Shown: positions 51,656 through 60,526, numbered from the stretch's first letter. The stretch: DNA of 64,000 bases from DVED01 sp963838375 (GCA_963838375.1 CAWIQY010000006.1:62001-126000); one strand, 5' to 3'. The notes: generated by a model from the sequence alone, not told the origin. Made by a program: numbers and translations.

Positions 51656-53845
51656 ATGACCGTCAAGCGTCGTCATTTTTTAGTGTTTTTAGGCGGAACC
51701 GCTGGTGCGATCGCCCTGTCTTCGTTACATTCGTGTGGAACCGATCGTCGCCCGGTTTCGACCCAATCACCGACCCCAAATGTCCCCTTTCGTCCTATTC
51801 GGGGGGCGATGCCTCTGGCGACGGATGGTCTGTCTGGAAATGCCCAAATTGAAGCCTATCAAACCTACGAAGTAGTTGATGATGTGGTGTTACCGGAAGA
51901 GTTTGAATATTACGTCATTGGGAGTTGGGGAGAGGCGATCGGAAATTCCCGCTTTGGGTATAACAACGACTATCTCAGTTTTGTGGAATCGGGGGAAAAT
52001 GCGGGGTATCTAACGATTAATTTTGAGTACATCAGTGCGGGGGTTTGGATGCAAACTTATACCCCGGTGTTGGGCAAATCTTTGCCTTTTGCGGAGGTAG
52101 CAACTCAACTGAAGAAAAATCCCATCAATGCCTTCGCACTGCCCAAAGAGAACCCCTTAAAAGCAAAAATCGGGCAAATTTGCCAAGAAGCACTGATCGA
52201 CCAAGGATTGGGGGTTATTGCCCTGAAACGGGACGAAAAAGGGCAGTGGGTACGGCAACCGGGAACGATCGATCGGCGAGTGACAGGGATTTCCGGTTTG
52301 ACCGACGGACAGTATCTCAAAGCCACGGGACCTGCGGCGGCGGTGTTTCGCAAAGCCAAAGGAGACGGGTATCTCGACGGATTGGGCGATCGAATTATCG
52401 GCACATTTGGCAATTGCGCTGGGGGGACGACACCGTGGGGAACGGTACTCAGCGGCGAAGAAAATTTTCAGTCGCAAGTTCCCGAAGCGGTGTATCGCGA
52501 TGGGACATCTGCCGATCCTTCACAGTTGCCGTTTTATATCGATGAGGGGAAATTGTCAGGACAGGGAAATGTCTTCGGATTGGCGGGAAATAAGTACGGC
52601 TGGATTGTGGAAATAGACCCGGCAAATCCCCAAGATTATGGCACGAAACATACTTGGCTGGGACGCTACCGCCACGAAGCGGTGGGAGTGCGGGTAGAAG
52701 TCGGGAAACAGTTAGCATTTTACTCTGGATGCGATCGGCGCAGCGGTCATCTTTACAAATTTGTCAGCCGTAACGCGGTGACCAACCCCACCGACAAAGC
52801 CAATTCTCAACTGCTGTCCGATGGCACGCTATACGCCGCGAAATTCAACGCAGACGGGACGGGGAGTTGGTTGCCCCTTGCGGCTTCTACCCCGGTGAAT
52901 CCGGATTCCCCGAGTGACAATTTTGGCAATGTCTTGCTGCTGCCGCCGACAGATAAGAGTAGTTATCTCAAAGCCGATGGGGACAAGCAGATTCAAGACT
53001 TCAAACAGAAATATAAAACCCTCGGCAACATCTATACGGGAACGCCAGAAGAACAACAAGGGGCGATTCTGATTGATGCCCATTATGCCGCAAATGCGAT
53101 CGGCGCAACTTGTACGGCGCGTCCAGAAGATACGGAAATTGCCCCGGATGGTTCTCTCTATATCGCCTTTACTTCGGGATTGCCGGATAAGGAAGAAGGT
53201 GGACCCGACAAGCGAATTTTCAAAAGTCCGCAAGGGGATGCTGCTTACGAATTTGGTTGGATAATGCAGTTAGTGGAAACAGACAATAATCCGGCGGCAA
53301 CGACATTTACCTGGGAAATGGCGGCAACGGGAGGGGAACCCAGCGCCGGGGGTGCGGGTTTTGCCAATCCAGATAATGTGTTACTCGATGCCAAGGGTAA
53401 TGTTTGGATGGTGACGGATATGTCTGCAAAAAATATGAATACAGCGGTTGCCAGTCGAACGGATGAGAAGGGAGAACCGATCGATCCGTCGAATTTTTCC
53501 GGCGTTTTTGGCAATAATGCGATGTGGTTTTTGCCGGGAGATGGAGATGGGAAAGCGTATTTGTTTGCCACGGGGCCCATGGAATGCGAGATGACAGGTC
53601 CGTTTTTTAGTGGCGATGGGAAGACGTTATTTCTGGCGATTCAACATCCTGGAGAAGCCAATGGAACTTGTAAAAATGGGGCGAGGGAAACGCGAGAATT
53701 GGCGATGTTAACGCCTACTGGGGAAGCGTTTCAACAACAGCGTATTTGTCCGATTGGTTCTAATTGGCCCAGTCGAGTAACGGATGGTCTACCAAAACCG
53801 GCAGTGGTGGCAATTTATCGGAAAGATCGAGGGACGATCGTTTAA
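51656..53845 (+). CDS. phoX: PhoX-type alkaline phosphatase (DUF839)
   Basis: The 729-residue protein carries a twin-arginine signal (TVKRRHFLVFLGG) that ends in a lipobox-like SSLHSC. The DUF839/PhoX beta-propeller follows: FGNCAGGTTPWGTVLSGEEN, YGWIVEIDPANP, LGRYRHEAVGV and CTARPEDTEIAPDGSLYIAF, which supply Ca and Fe ligands. Such enzymes hydrolyse phosphomonoesters outside the cytoplasm during phosphate stress. Its place behind sphS and phoU and the Pho-box octamer upstream support phosphate-dependent expression. The stop codon is the first heptamer of a TAAGTAA array. Confidence 0.92.
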   Translation: MTVKRRHFLVFLGGTAGAIALSSLHSCGTDRRPVSTQSPTPNVPFRPIRGAMPLATDGLSGNAQIEAYQTYEVVDDVVLPEEFEYYVIGSWGEAIGNSRFGYNNDYLSFVESGENAGYLTINFEYISAGVWMQTYTPVLGKSLPFAEVATQLKKNPINAFALPKENPLKAKIGQICQEALIDQGLGVIALKRDEKGQWVRQPGTIDRRVTGISGLTDGQYLKATGPAAAVFRKAKGDGYLDGLGDRIIGTFGNCAGGTTPWGTVLSGEENFQSQVPEAVYRDGTSADPSQLPFYIDEGKLSGQGNVFGLAGNKYGWIVEIDPANPQDYGTKHTWLGRYRHEAVGVRVEVGKQLAFYSGCDRRSGHLYKFVSRNAVTNPTDKANSQLLSDGTLYAAKFNADGTGSWLPLAASTPVNPDSPSDNFGNVLLLPPTDKSSYLKADGDKQIQDFKQKYKTLGNIYTGTPEEQQGAILIDAHYAANAIGATCTARPEDTEIAPDGSLYIAFTSGLPDKEEGGPDKRIFKSPQGDAAYEFGWIMQLVETDNNPAATTFTWEMAATGGEPSAGGAGFANPDNVLLDAKGNVWMVTDMSAKNMNTAVASRTDEKGEPIDPSNFSGVFGNNAMWFLPGDGDGKAYLFATGPMECEMTGPFFSGDGKTLFLAIQHPGEANGTCKNGARETRELAMLTPTGEAFQQQRICPIGSNWPSRVTDGLPKPAVVAIYRKDRGTIV

Positions 53846-53924
53846 GTAATAAGTAATAAGTAATAAGTAATAAGTAATAAGTAATAAGTAATAAGTAATA
53901 AGTAATAAGTAATAAGTAATAAGT
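53843..53924. repeat. TAAGTAA heptanucleotide array after phoX
   Basis: Eleven to twelve near-perfect TAAGTAA heptamers beginning exactly at the phoX stop codon. It has the same unit as the arrays at 16757 and 38025 (complement). Confidence 0.92.
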
Positions 53925-53965
53925 GCAGATATAGCGCTACGCGCAAACATTAGGACAGTTTTGTA

Positions 53966-54030
53966 GGGGCGAAGCATTTGTCTGAGAATTCGATCGGCGA
54001 GACAACAAAGTTTATGCAAATGCTTCGCCC
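53966..54030. repeat. 65-bp inverted-repeat element (GGGGCGAAGC family)
   Basis: Left arm GGGGCGAAGCATTTG (53966-53980) and right arm CAAATGCTTCGCCC (54017-54030) are a near-perfect inverted repeat around a variable centre. The same arms occur at 56748-56812 and, disrupted, at 16838-16962. Confidence 0.8.
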
Positions 54031-54122
54031 AGCCGCGATGTCCTATTCGCCCGCCCGATAATAGCTGAATCCTGACATTGACGATCGCAATCCCGAAGTT
54101 TAGAGTAAATGAGTATAGCGGA

Positions 54123-54152
54123 GGGCAGAAGGCAGAAGGCAGAAGGCAGAAG
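54123..54152. repeat. GGCAGAA heptamer tandem repeat
   Basis: Four consecutive GGCAGAA units followed by a partial one. It is a different heptamer from the TAAGTAA arrays, in the same intergenic region, which otherwise (53925-54258) contains no gene. Confidence 0.85.
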
Positions 54153-54258
54153 GAAAAAGGTTAACGGGTCTAGATTTCTAATTTTACCTTTGTCCTAAGC
54201 GTCATGCACTTAGCGATAATACCTATAAATTTTTGATATATTTTTCAAATATAAATTG

Positions 54259-55098
54259 ATGAAACAACGGGTAAAACTCTTATCTCTGACGGTGGCAATT
54301 ACCGTCTCTTTACTGATTCTCGGAGCGGTATTAGTCGTTTTAGGCATTTTTGATGAATTACTCAGATGGGATATATTTAGTCCCAAAGTCGAATCGGTTT
54401 TGTCGGGGATTTTCTTTACTAGCCTTGCCTTGAGTGCCTTTGGGGTGGCGATGACGATCGTATTGGGAATTCAAGAAATCGTCACCTCGATTAGTGCCTT
54501 TGGACGCGATCGAGGACTGATTGAACCCGATAAAATTCCCGAAGCGAAAAAGCAAACCTACGCGCTTTACCTCATCGGACTGATTGGCGCTTTAGCTGTT
54601 TTAATCGGTGGTTTATCCTTGCTGAACGCTCGCGTGCAAGTTCATCGCAGCAAAGTTTTCAAACGAATTGCCTCAGAACAATTGCAAAATCTACAATCGC
54701 AGTTCGTTCAGCAACTTTCTCAACTGCAAGCACCTCCCAAAAATAACGTTCCTCAAACCCTCGATGACTTAGTGAATGCTGTCCAAAAGTTATCATTTGT
54801 ATCGCGAATGACGATCTATTTACCGGACAGTCAAGATAATGCGGCAATCTGGAATTATCAGTCTTTGGGCATTTACGATCCCAAGCACGGATTCGATCGC
54901 TTGTATGTTGCCAAGGAATACGAACAAGCCATTCAGGAGGCATTTCAAGGCAAGCCGGAACTTTTGAAAGCGATTAACGATCGTACGGGGTTTAAGTGGT
55001 ATTATGAAGTGAAGAATCCCCAAAATCAAACGATCGCCGTTCTGAGAATCAATGGCAATCCTAACGAAAATTTCCGAGAGTATAAGCTGCCAAAATAG
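54259..55098 (+). CDS. membrane protein of unknown function
   Basis: A 279-residue protein from ATG 54259 with three hydrophobic helices (about residues 8-30, 48-72 and 105-125). A coiled-coil segment (LQNLQSQFVQQLSQLQ) and a C-terminal soluble domain of about 110 residues (TIYLPDSQDNAAIWNYQSLG, DRTGFKWYYEVKNPQ) follow. I do not recognise a family. It converges on the Ser/Thr kinase gene with 14 bp between stops. Confidence 0.75.
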   Translation: MKQRVKLLSLTVAITVSLLILGAVLVVLGIFDELLRWDIFSPKVESVLSGIFFTSLALSAFGVAMTIVLGIQEIVTSISAFGRDRGLIEPDKIPEAKKQTYALYLIGLIGALAVLIGGLSLLNARVQVHRSKVFKRIASEQLQNLQSQFVQQLSQLQAPPKNNVPQTLDDLVNAVQKLSFVSRMTIYLPDSQDNAAIWNYQSLGIYDPKHGFDRLYVAKEYEQAIQEAFQGKPELLKAINDRTGFKWYYEVKNPQNQTIAVLRINGNPNENFREYKLPK

Positions 55099-55112
55099 AA
55101 TAGCTCTCTAGT

Positions 55113-56585
55113 TCACCGTCCAGATTCTGCTGAATCCAACAGTTGTTGGGCAATATCGCACCAAGCTTCTCGAAAAGGGGCATCCGACGCTTTGGAAGTT
55201 AATGCTCTCCCTTGAAGTTCGGGAAAACGATCGTATAATTGTCGATCGATTTCTGAGTACAATGATTCCATGGGAAATCCCGAGGCGGCATAGCGATCGA
55301 TCGCCGTCTGGCAATCCTCCGAAGTTGTCTGTGTGGGTTCGATCGTTATCGGTTTGAGAGCACTTAATAGTTCCGGTTTCCAGACGGCTGCAACGATGAT
55401 ACCCACGATCGCCATCACGACCAAACGCACTGTCCAAGTTGTCAACCAATTGGCGACTCGAAAGCTAAAGATGACGGTGTTGAATAGGTGTTTGAGAAGC
55501 TGGAAGGGTAACAGAACCAACGCGACAAACGATCGCCCCATGCGTCGTAGAAAGGGCAATACGGCAATTTGGGCAAGGGGTTGGGGTCCGGGAGGTTCCG
55601 GTAGAACCACGGGGGAAGCGGTGGGTGCGGCAATGGGTGTGGCGGGGGAAACGACCACGGTTTTGACGGTGGTGGGTGATGGGGGAATAGGGGAAATGGG
55701 AAGCGGTGTCAGTGGCAAAGGAACAGGCATCGGCGTTGCCAAATCGGCAAGGGGGATTAAGGCTTGGAGGACTTCCCGCGCTGTGGCATATCGATCGACG
55801 GGGCGAGTGGCTAAGAGCCGATCGAAAATGGCTTCTAAAGGGGTTTGCAGCCGCACGAATTGCCGCCACTGCCAAGTTTGTTGGTTTTTGGCATAAAAAT
55901 CTAACGGCGATTTTCCAGTCATTAGCACCAACACCGTCACGGCTAGTGCATACAAATCGCTGCTGGGGAAGGCATTACCCTGCATCTGTTCCGGCGGCGT
56001 GTAACCGGGTTTTTGGATTTGGGTGGCAGAGGACAATCCTTGAGGTTGGGTTGCCGTTTGTGCCACTTGTTTGACACTGCCGAAATCGATGGGGATGGGT
56101 TTTCCGGTGGTACGATCGCAAATCAGGTTATCGGGAGAAATATCGCGATGAATCACGCCGCGATCGTGCAAATATTCTAGCGTGGGGAGCAAGTCTAACA
56201 GAAATCGGATGGCTTCGGCTTCGCTCAATCGCCATCCTTGGTGTAGCCTTTGGGAATAAGTTTCGCCGTCGATATATTGTTCGACTAAGAACAGCGATTT
56301 TTTCCCAGCCACTGTGACGGTCAAAAATGCCCGAAATTCTGGAACTTGAGGGTGTTTGAGTCGGTAGAGAACGCCCGCTTCTCGTTGAAAGAGTTCAGTG
56401 GCTTTTTCCAGGGCGGATTCTTCCTGTGCTTGGGGAGCAAATTCCTTGAGAACACAGAATTCGTCGAAGCGGTGTCTGTCTTTTGCTAAATAGGTTCGTC
56501 CGAAGCCTCCGCCGCCCAAACATCGAATGACTTCGTAGCGATCGTCTAACATGAAACCGGGGACAAGGGGTGGAGACAGTTCCAT
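55113..56585 (-). CDS. Ser/Thr protein kinase (eukaryotic-like)
   Basis: A 490-residue protein. Residues 15-280 are a Hanks-type kinase: Gly loop LGGGGFGRTYLAKD, Lys in CVLKEF, catalytic loop VIHRDISPDNLIC, IDFGSVKQVA and APE-like GYTPPEQMQG. A Pro-rich linker follows, then one membrane helix (about 400-425, VMAIVGIIVAAVW) and an extracytoplasmic C-terminus of about 65 residues with two Cys. It could phosphorylate FHA-binding targets, such as the CHAT-FHA protein early in the window, but no linkage shows this. Catalytic residues are all present. Confidence 0.92.
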   Translation of the reverse strand: MELSPPLVPGFMLDDRYEVIRCLGGGGFGRTYLAKDRHRFDEFCVLKEFAPQAQEESALEKATELFQREAGVLYRLKHPQVPEFRAFLTVTVAGKKSLFLVEQYIDGETYSQRLHQGWRLSEAEAIRFLLDLLPTLEYLHDRGVIHRDISPDNLICDRTTGKPIPIDFGSVKQVAQTATQPQGLSSATQIQKPGYTPPEQMQGNAFPSSDLYALAVTVLVLMTGKSPLDFYAKNQQTWQWRQFVRLQTPLEAIFDRLLATRPVDRYATAREVLQALIPLADLATPMPVPLPLTPLPISPIPPSPTTVKTVVVSPATPIAAPTASPVVLPEPPGPQPLAQIAVLPFLRRMGRSFVALVLLPFQLLKHLFNTVIFSFRVANWLTTWTVRLVVMAIVGIIVAAVWKPELLSALKPITIEPTQTTSEDCQTAIDRYAASGFPMESLYSEIDRQLYDRFPELQGRALTSKASDAPFREAWCDIAQQLLDSAESGR

Positions 56586-56681
56586 AGAAATGACTCAAAA
56601 TATTCAGGGTAGGGGCGATCGTTCTTTTCATGTTACACCAAATTTTGGGGAATGGGCGATCGGTAATCGGGAATTGGCAAT

Positions 56682-56710
56682 GGTGCGTTTCGTTCCTCAA
56701 CGCACCCTAC
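56682..56710 (+). repeat. dispersed GGTGCGTTTCGT...CACCCTAC element
   Basis: It matches the 24270-24298 copy at 27 of 29 bases, reading GGTGCGTTTCGTTCCTCAAC and then GCACCCTAC. Confidence 0.8.
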
Positions 56711-56747
56711 CTCTGAGGCATATTTTCGATCGTCAAAATTTGGTGTA

Positions 56748-56812
56748 GGGGCGAAGCCTTTGGGCGATAAATTCCAGGCGAGACCCAAATCTGTAATCCA
56801 AATGCTTCGCCC
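56748..56812. repeat. 65-bp inverted-repeat element (GGGGCGAAGC family)
   Basis: Arms GGGGCGAAGCCTTTG and CAAATGCTTCGCCC frame a centre with the same length as the 53966-54030 copy and the shared motif AATTC...GGCGAGAC. Confidence 0.8.
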
Positions 56813-56864
56813 TTCTTCGGCAGCATTTCGTTATGCTGCGTTTAGTTTTGTTTTGTTTAGCAAT

Positions 56865-56892
56865 GATGCGTTTCGTTCCGGGGGTATACCCT
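56865..56892 (+). repeat. GGTGCGTTTCGT-type element, left flank of uma2
   Basis: Reads GATGCGTTTCGTTCCGG, then a short variable centre and ACCCTAC. It is the inverted partner of the element at 57488-57517. Confidence 0.7.
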
Positions 56893-57479
56893 ACCTCTCT
56901 TCGTTCTCAAAATGAACCCCTTCATAGAGTTCTGTTGAGGAAATTTCAAATTCAAGAGAACCTAGCTTAACCCGAAAATCTTTTCCTTCGTACTCACTTA
57001 AAACCCAATTCCCTCGATCGTTTTTGAGGTACTGCATCGCATAAAATCGCTTTTGGTCTAACACAATATATTCTTGCATTTCGGGGATCGATCGATAGTA
57101 CATAAACTTGTCCCCTTGGTCGTAATTCTGGGTAGATGAAGATAACACTTCTACAATCAAACTGGGATTGGTTACGGTTGTTTTTCCGGTTCCTGCATAA
57201 ATCGGTTCTCCTGAAATTACCATCACATCCGGATAAGTATATTGACGGTAGCGAGGAATCCACAGTCTGACATCGCCAATATAAATATCATAGACTTTCT
57301 GTCTCAGCGCAAATTTAAGATAAGCGGCGAAGTTCAGCGCAATTTTATTATGATTCGTGGTTCTTCCGGTCATCGGGTACAATTTCACCATCTCTATACT
57401 CGCTTTTATAGTCTGCTTTTTCTTCAAGTTCTAAATACTCTTCGGGAGTATATTTTTTCGATTTTGTGGAAACTGTCAT
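56891..57479 (-). pseudogene. Uma2 family (DUF820) endonuclease-like protein, frameshift
   Basis: The N-terminus starts at ATG 57479 (MTVSTKSKKYTPEEYLELEE) and reads to EYRDGEIVP, then breaks near 57371-57377. Another frame continues MTGRTTNHNKIALNFAAYLK, RLWIPRYRQYTYPDVMVISG, SLIVEVLSSSTQNYDQGDKF and MQEYIVLDQ. Removing one base from the CCC run on the coding strand restores about 195 residues, the usual Uma2 length. The YPD and EVLS positions give the PD-(D/E)XK-like active-site residues. It is flanked on both sides by inverted copies of the GGTGCGTTTCGT element. Confidence 0.85.
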
Positions 57480-57487
57480 ATAAGTAG

Positions 57488-57517
57488 GTAGGGTGTGCCA
57501 CCGGAACGAAACGCACC
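57488..57517 (-). repeat. GGTGCGTTTCGT-type element, right flank of uma2
   Basis: On the minus strand it reads GGTGCGTTTCGTTCCGGTGG, then CACACCCTAC, sharing the CGTTTCGTTCCGG variant only with the element on the other side of the uma2 gene. Confidence 0.75.
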
Positions 57518-57548
57518 TAGACTTTGTAGAATTGTTTTCTCCTTTAAA

Positions 57549-58841
57549 TTATCCTTTTCCATTGCGATAGTAATCGCGGGTTCCTTTGGCATCGAGGCTT
57601 TCTCCTAACCGTTGTAAGGCACGAACGTAGGCAGCGGTGCGAGGGGAAATCGATTGCGCTTGGGAGGTCTGCCAAATGGCTTCTGTCGCTTCCACGGTTT
57701 TAGCTTTGAGACGATCGTTGACTTCTTCTAAAGTCCAATACAATCCCGTGCGGTTTTGTACCCATTCAAAGTAGCTCACTGTTACCCCTCCGGCGTTGAC
57801 TAAAATATCCGGAAAAACAATGATTCCGCGTTCTTCTAAAATTTGATCGGCGGCTGAAGTAATCGGACCGTTCGCCACTTCAAAAATCCAGCGTGCTTTG
57901 ACATCTTTGGCATTTTTTTCAGTAATTTGATTTTCCAAGGCGGCGGGAATCAAAATATCCACATCCAGCGCTAAAAGTTCGGCATTAGTCAAGTTTTTAT
58001 GTTCGACAATGCTGCACACCGAACCTTCGCAATACACCGCTTTTATGCCTTTATTCGATTCTCGATAGTGGCGAATGCTGGGAATATCTAACCCCGTGGA
58101 ACTGTAAATTCCACCTTGGGAATCGCTAACCGCAACGACTTGATATCCGGCATTGAAAAGAAGTTCGGCAATAATCGATCCGGCGTTGCCAAATCCTTGA
58201 ATGGCGACGGTGGTATTGGGGGGAGTTCGATCGAATTTTGACATCATCGTTTGGATGGCATAAAATGCACCCATTGCCGTTGCCGTATCTCGACCTTGGC
58301 TACCTCCTAAAGCGATCGGTTTTCCGGTAACAACTGCCGGAGAAAGTTGGCGTCGGATGATACTATATTGATCCATCATCCACCCCATAATTGTCGGGTT
58401 GGTGTAGACATCGGGAGCGGGAATATCCACGTCCGGACCGATAAAATCTGCGATCGCATCGATGTATCCCCGCGTCAACCGTTCTAGTTCCAAGCGCGAT
58501 AGTTCCTTGGGATTCAGGGTAATTCCACCTTTGGCACCGCCGAAAGGAATCCCAACTACGGCACATTTAAAGGTCATCCAAAAAGCTAAAGATTGCACTT
58601 CATCTAAGGAGACATTGGGATGATAGCGAACACCGCCTTTGGTGGGACCTCGGGTATCGTCGTGACGGACTCGATAGCCTTGAAAAATGCGTAATTCACC
58701 GTTATCCATGCGAACGGGAATGGAAACTCTCAAACTCGCTTTGGGAAATTTTAACCGTTCGATCGCATCTTCAGAAATAGAAACGTATTTTAAAGCAGTA
58801 TCCAGGCGTTGGGTAGCATCGGAAAATAAGGAATCGGACAT
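57549..58841 (-). CDS. gdhA: Glu/Leu/Phe/Val dehydrogenase (glutamate dehydrogenase)
   Basis: The 430-residue protein is full length. The dimerisation/substrate domain has RVRHDDTRGPTKGGVRYHPN and the active-site Lys region PFGGAKGGITLNP, then PAPDVYTNPTIMGW. The Rossmann domain has VAIQGFGNAGSIIAELLF, VAVSDSQGGIY, ALENQIT and LVNAGGVTVSYFEW. It interconverts glutamate and 2-oxoglutarate with NAD(P). Length and sequence resemble the cyanobacterial GdhA, though substrate preference within the superfamily cannot be proved from sequence. Confidence 0.92.
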   Translation of the reverse strand: MSDSLFSDATQRLDTALKYVSISEDAIERLKFPKASLRVSIPVRMDNGELRIFQGYRVRHDDTRGPTKGGVRYHPNVSLDEVQSLAFWMTFKCAVVGIPFGGAKGGITLNPKELSRLELERLTRGYIDAIADFIGPDVDIPAPDVYTNPTIMGWMMDQYSIIRRQLSPAVVTGKPIALGGSQGRDTATAMGAFYAIQTMMSKFDRTPPNTTVAIQGFGNAGSIIAELLFNAGYQVVAVSDSQGGIYSSTGLDIPSIRHYRESNKGIKAVYCEGSVCSIVEHKNLTNAELLALDVDILIPAALENQITEKNAKDVKARWIFEVANGPITSAADQILEERGIIVFPDILVNAGGVTVSYFEWVQNRTGLYWTLEEVNDRLKAKTVEATEAIWQTSQAQSISPRTAAYVRALQRLGESLDAKGTRDYYRNGKG

Positions 58842-59044
58842 GGGTAATTGAGAACAGTTAATAGTTAATAGTTAGTTGTTAGGGGTGGAAACTTTGATCG
58901 AGCTGGAATAGCCGATTCAAAGCTCTCAAAATTTAGTGCATCCCCCACGAGAAATGGTATGAGGCACGAAACCCAATGAGAGTGGAAGAAGTTGTTGGGT
59001 TTCGCTGCTCTCAACTCAATCTCTAAAGCGATTTCCAGAGAGAT

Positions 59045-60100
59045 TTACTGGGGTAAAAGTTCGTCAATATCTCTGCTACCCGATCGAGAGTCGATCCGCA
59101 ACGTGGTTCGATCTCGCGACAAATTGTAGGTTAGCGGAGTTGGACTCGAAGCCAGGTTCGATTCCCCTTCAGCCACGAGTTCAGCTTGGGAATACTTCGT
59201 TGCGAATCCATCAATTGCCGAGATCCGATTTGGAGTGGCTGGGTGAGTTTCACTGTCGGTGACTCCAAGGCGGCTGAGCATCGTCATGACAGTCTGGCAT
59301 CCCTGTGGGTCGAACCCCCCTCGTACCATATAGACATATCCTTGCTCGTCTGCCTCAAACTCCTGAGAGTGACTGAGTTCGCGCCACTCCTCCATCAGTT
59401 GAGTTTCCTTTTCGGCATAAATGGTGTTGATGCGTTCGGCAGCTTCTTGCACACGGTCTTCCTTGCTGTCTCGAATCAAACCACCAATCACATTAATTCC
59501 TGTGCGGATCAAACCACCTTCAGTGCCACCAACGGTAGACCCTAAAATTGCTCCGGTACCTCCTGCAACCCATTCACCCACGCCAAATTCTTCTAAATCC
59601 CCGCGCAAGTCTTCTTCTTCGGCTGCCACTTCTTCAAACGCTTCCGCTCTCAGTTGTTCTAGGATCTGCTCTCGTTCAGCTGTTCCCATGGCAATGTGAT
59701 TTTCGGTATGATGTGCCATTTCATGACCGACTACACAAGCAATGGCATCGGGATCTCCGTGTACTCGATCGAGTAACCCGCTATAGAATGCAATGAGATT
59801 GACATCAGCAGCAAAGGCATTCACATCGTATTCTGGGGAAATGAAGAGACGCCAGGGGAGGTCGTGGAGTTGATTCGCTCGCGAGATCCGCTCCATCACC
59901 CGGTACAGTACGTAGTAATCTTCTGGCAGTTCTTGTCTGGCTCGGTTGAAGTGCGCTTCTGCATTGGCAGGCTTCGCTTGTGCGATCGTCGTTGCATCTA
60001 ATGGCAAATGGGTTGACTCCCAGGGAGCGGCGTGGGTTGCCATGCCAGTATTTAAAAGCACGATCGAGCAACAAGTCGATAGGAGATATCTCAGTTTCAT
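59045..60100 (-). CDS. exported M48-family zinc metalloprotease with Gly-zipper insert
   Basis: A 351-residue protein with a signal peptide (MKLRYLLSTCCSIVLLNTGM to about residue 25). The M48 core has VVGHEMAHHTENH (zinc His126 and His130, catalytic Glu127) and the third ligand in QEFEADEQGYVYM. An unusual insert of about 60 residues contains a Gly-rich segment (WVAGGTGAILGSTVGGTEGG) that may dip into a membrane. A conserved GVTDSETHPATPNRISAI follows. It resembles BepA/LoiP-type periplasmic quality-control proteases. The C-terminal 45 residues are of unknown type. Confidence 0.87.
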   Translation of the reverse strand: MKLRYLLSTCCSIVLLNTGMATHAAPWESTHLPLDATTIAQAKPANAEAHFNRARQELPEDYYVLYRVMERISRANQLHDLPWRLFISPEYDVNAFAADVNLIAFYSGLLDRVHGDPDAIACVVGHEMAHHTENHIAMGTAEREQILEQLRAEAFEEVAAEEEDLRGDLEEFGVGEWVAGGTGAILGSTVGGTEGGLIRTGINVIGGLIRDSKEDRVQEAAERINTIYAEKETQLMEEWRELSHSQEFEADEQGYVYMVRGGFDPQGCQTVMTMLSRLGVTDSETHPATPNRISAIDGFATKYSQAELVAEGESNLASSPTPLTYNLSRDRTTLRIDSRSGSRDIDELLPQ

Positions 60101-60526
60101 TCTACGTCCTCAAATTTACGATTCAAGATTTTATATTCAATACCAGATTTCCTATCGATTTCTCCAACAACAACTTGGATCTTCATCATTTCTTTATCCA
60201 AACTCTTCAAGGGGTGACACCCTAAGCTCGTTAGGAGAACAAGCCTTTTAGGCTTCGATCGCGCAGCGTCTCCGTTGGCGTAGCCGCCCTCAAAGGGCTA
60301 GAAGAATCACCCGAAAAGATACCGTTGCGTTTTGACAGAATTCTCAATAATTCCCTAATTGTGCCATCTCTCCCCTCCCGAACTCCTCATATCGATTCTC
60401 CCACTGTTGTATCAGCACCTTCTCATAATTTTTTGTTACATTAGCCGTGAAGATTCGGGAAGTTAGGGAGAGGTTTTCCCAAAAGCGAGTCCCGGCCCAC
60501 TTAAAGTCTCCACATTATTTCAGTTC
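60101..60526. other. divergent intergenic region, no gene seen
   Basis: About 425 bp between the M48 protease and the histidine kinase, which point away from each other. It contains a HIP-type stretch (GATCGCGCAGCGTCTCCG near 60258) often seen in dispersed cyanobacterial repeats, and presumably both promoters. No RNA or ORF is convincing. Confidence 0.4.

Larger units (their letters stand above)
56586..56890. other. gene-free region with three repeats
   Basis: About 300 bp upstream of the kinase gene with no gene. It contains the GGTGCGTTTCGT element at 56682-56710, the 65-bp inverted-repeat element at 56748-56812 and a second GGTGCGTTTCGT-type element at 56865-56892. Confidence 0.6.
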
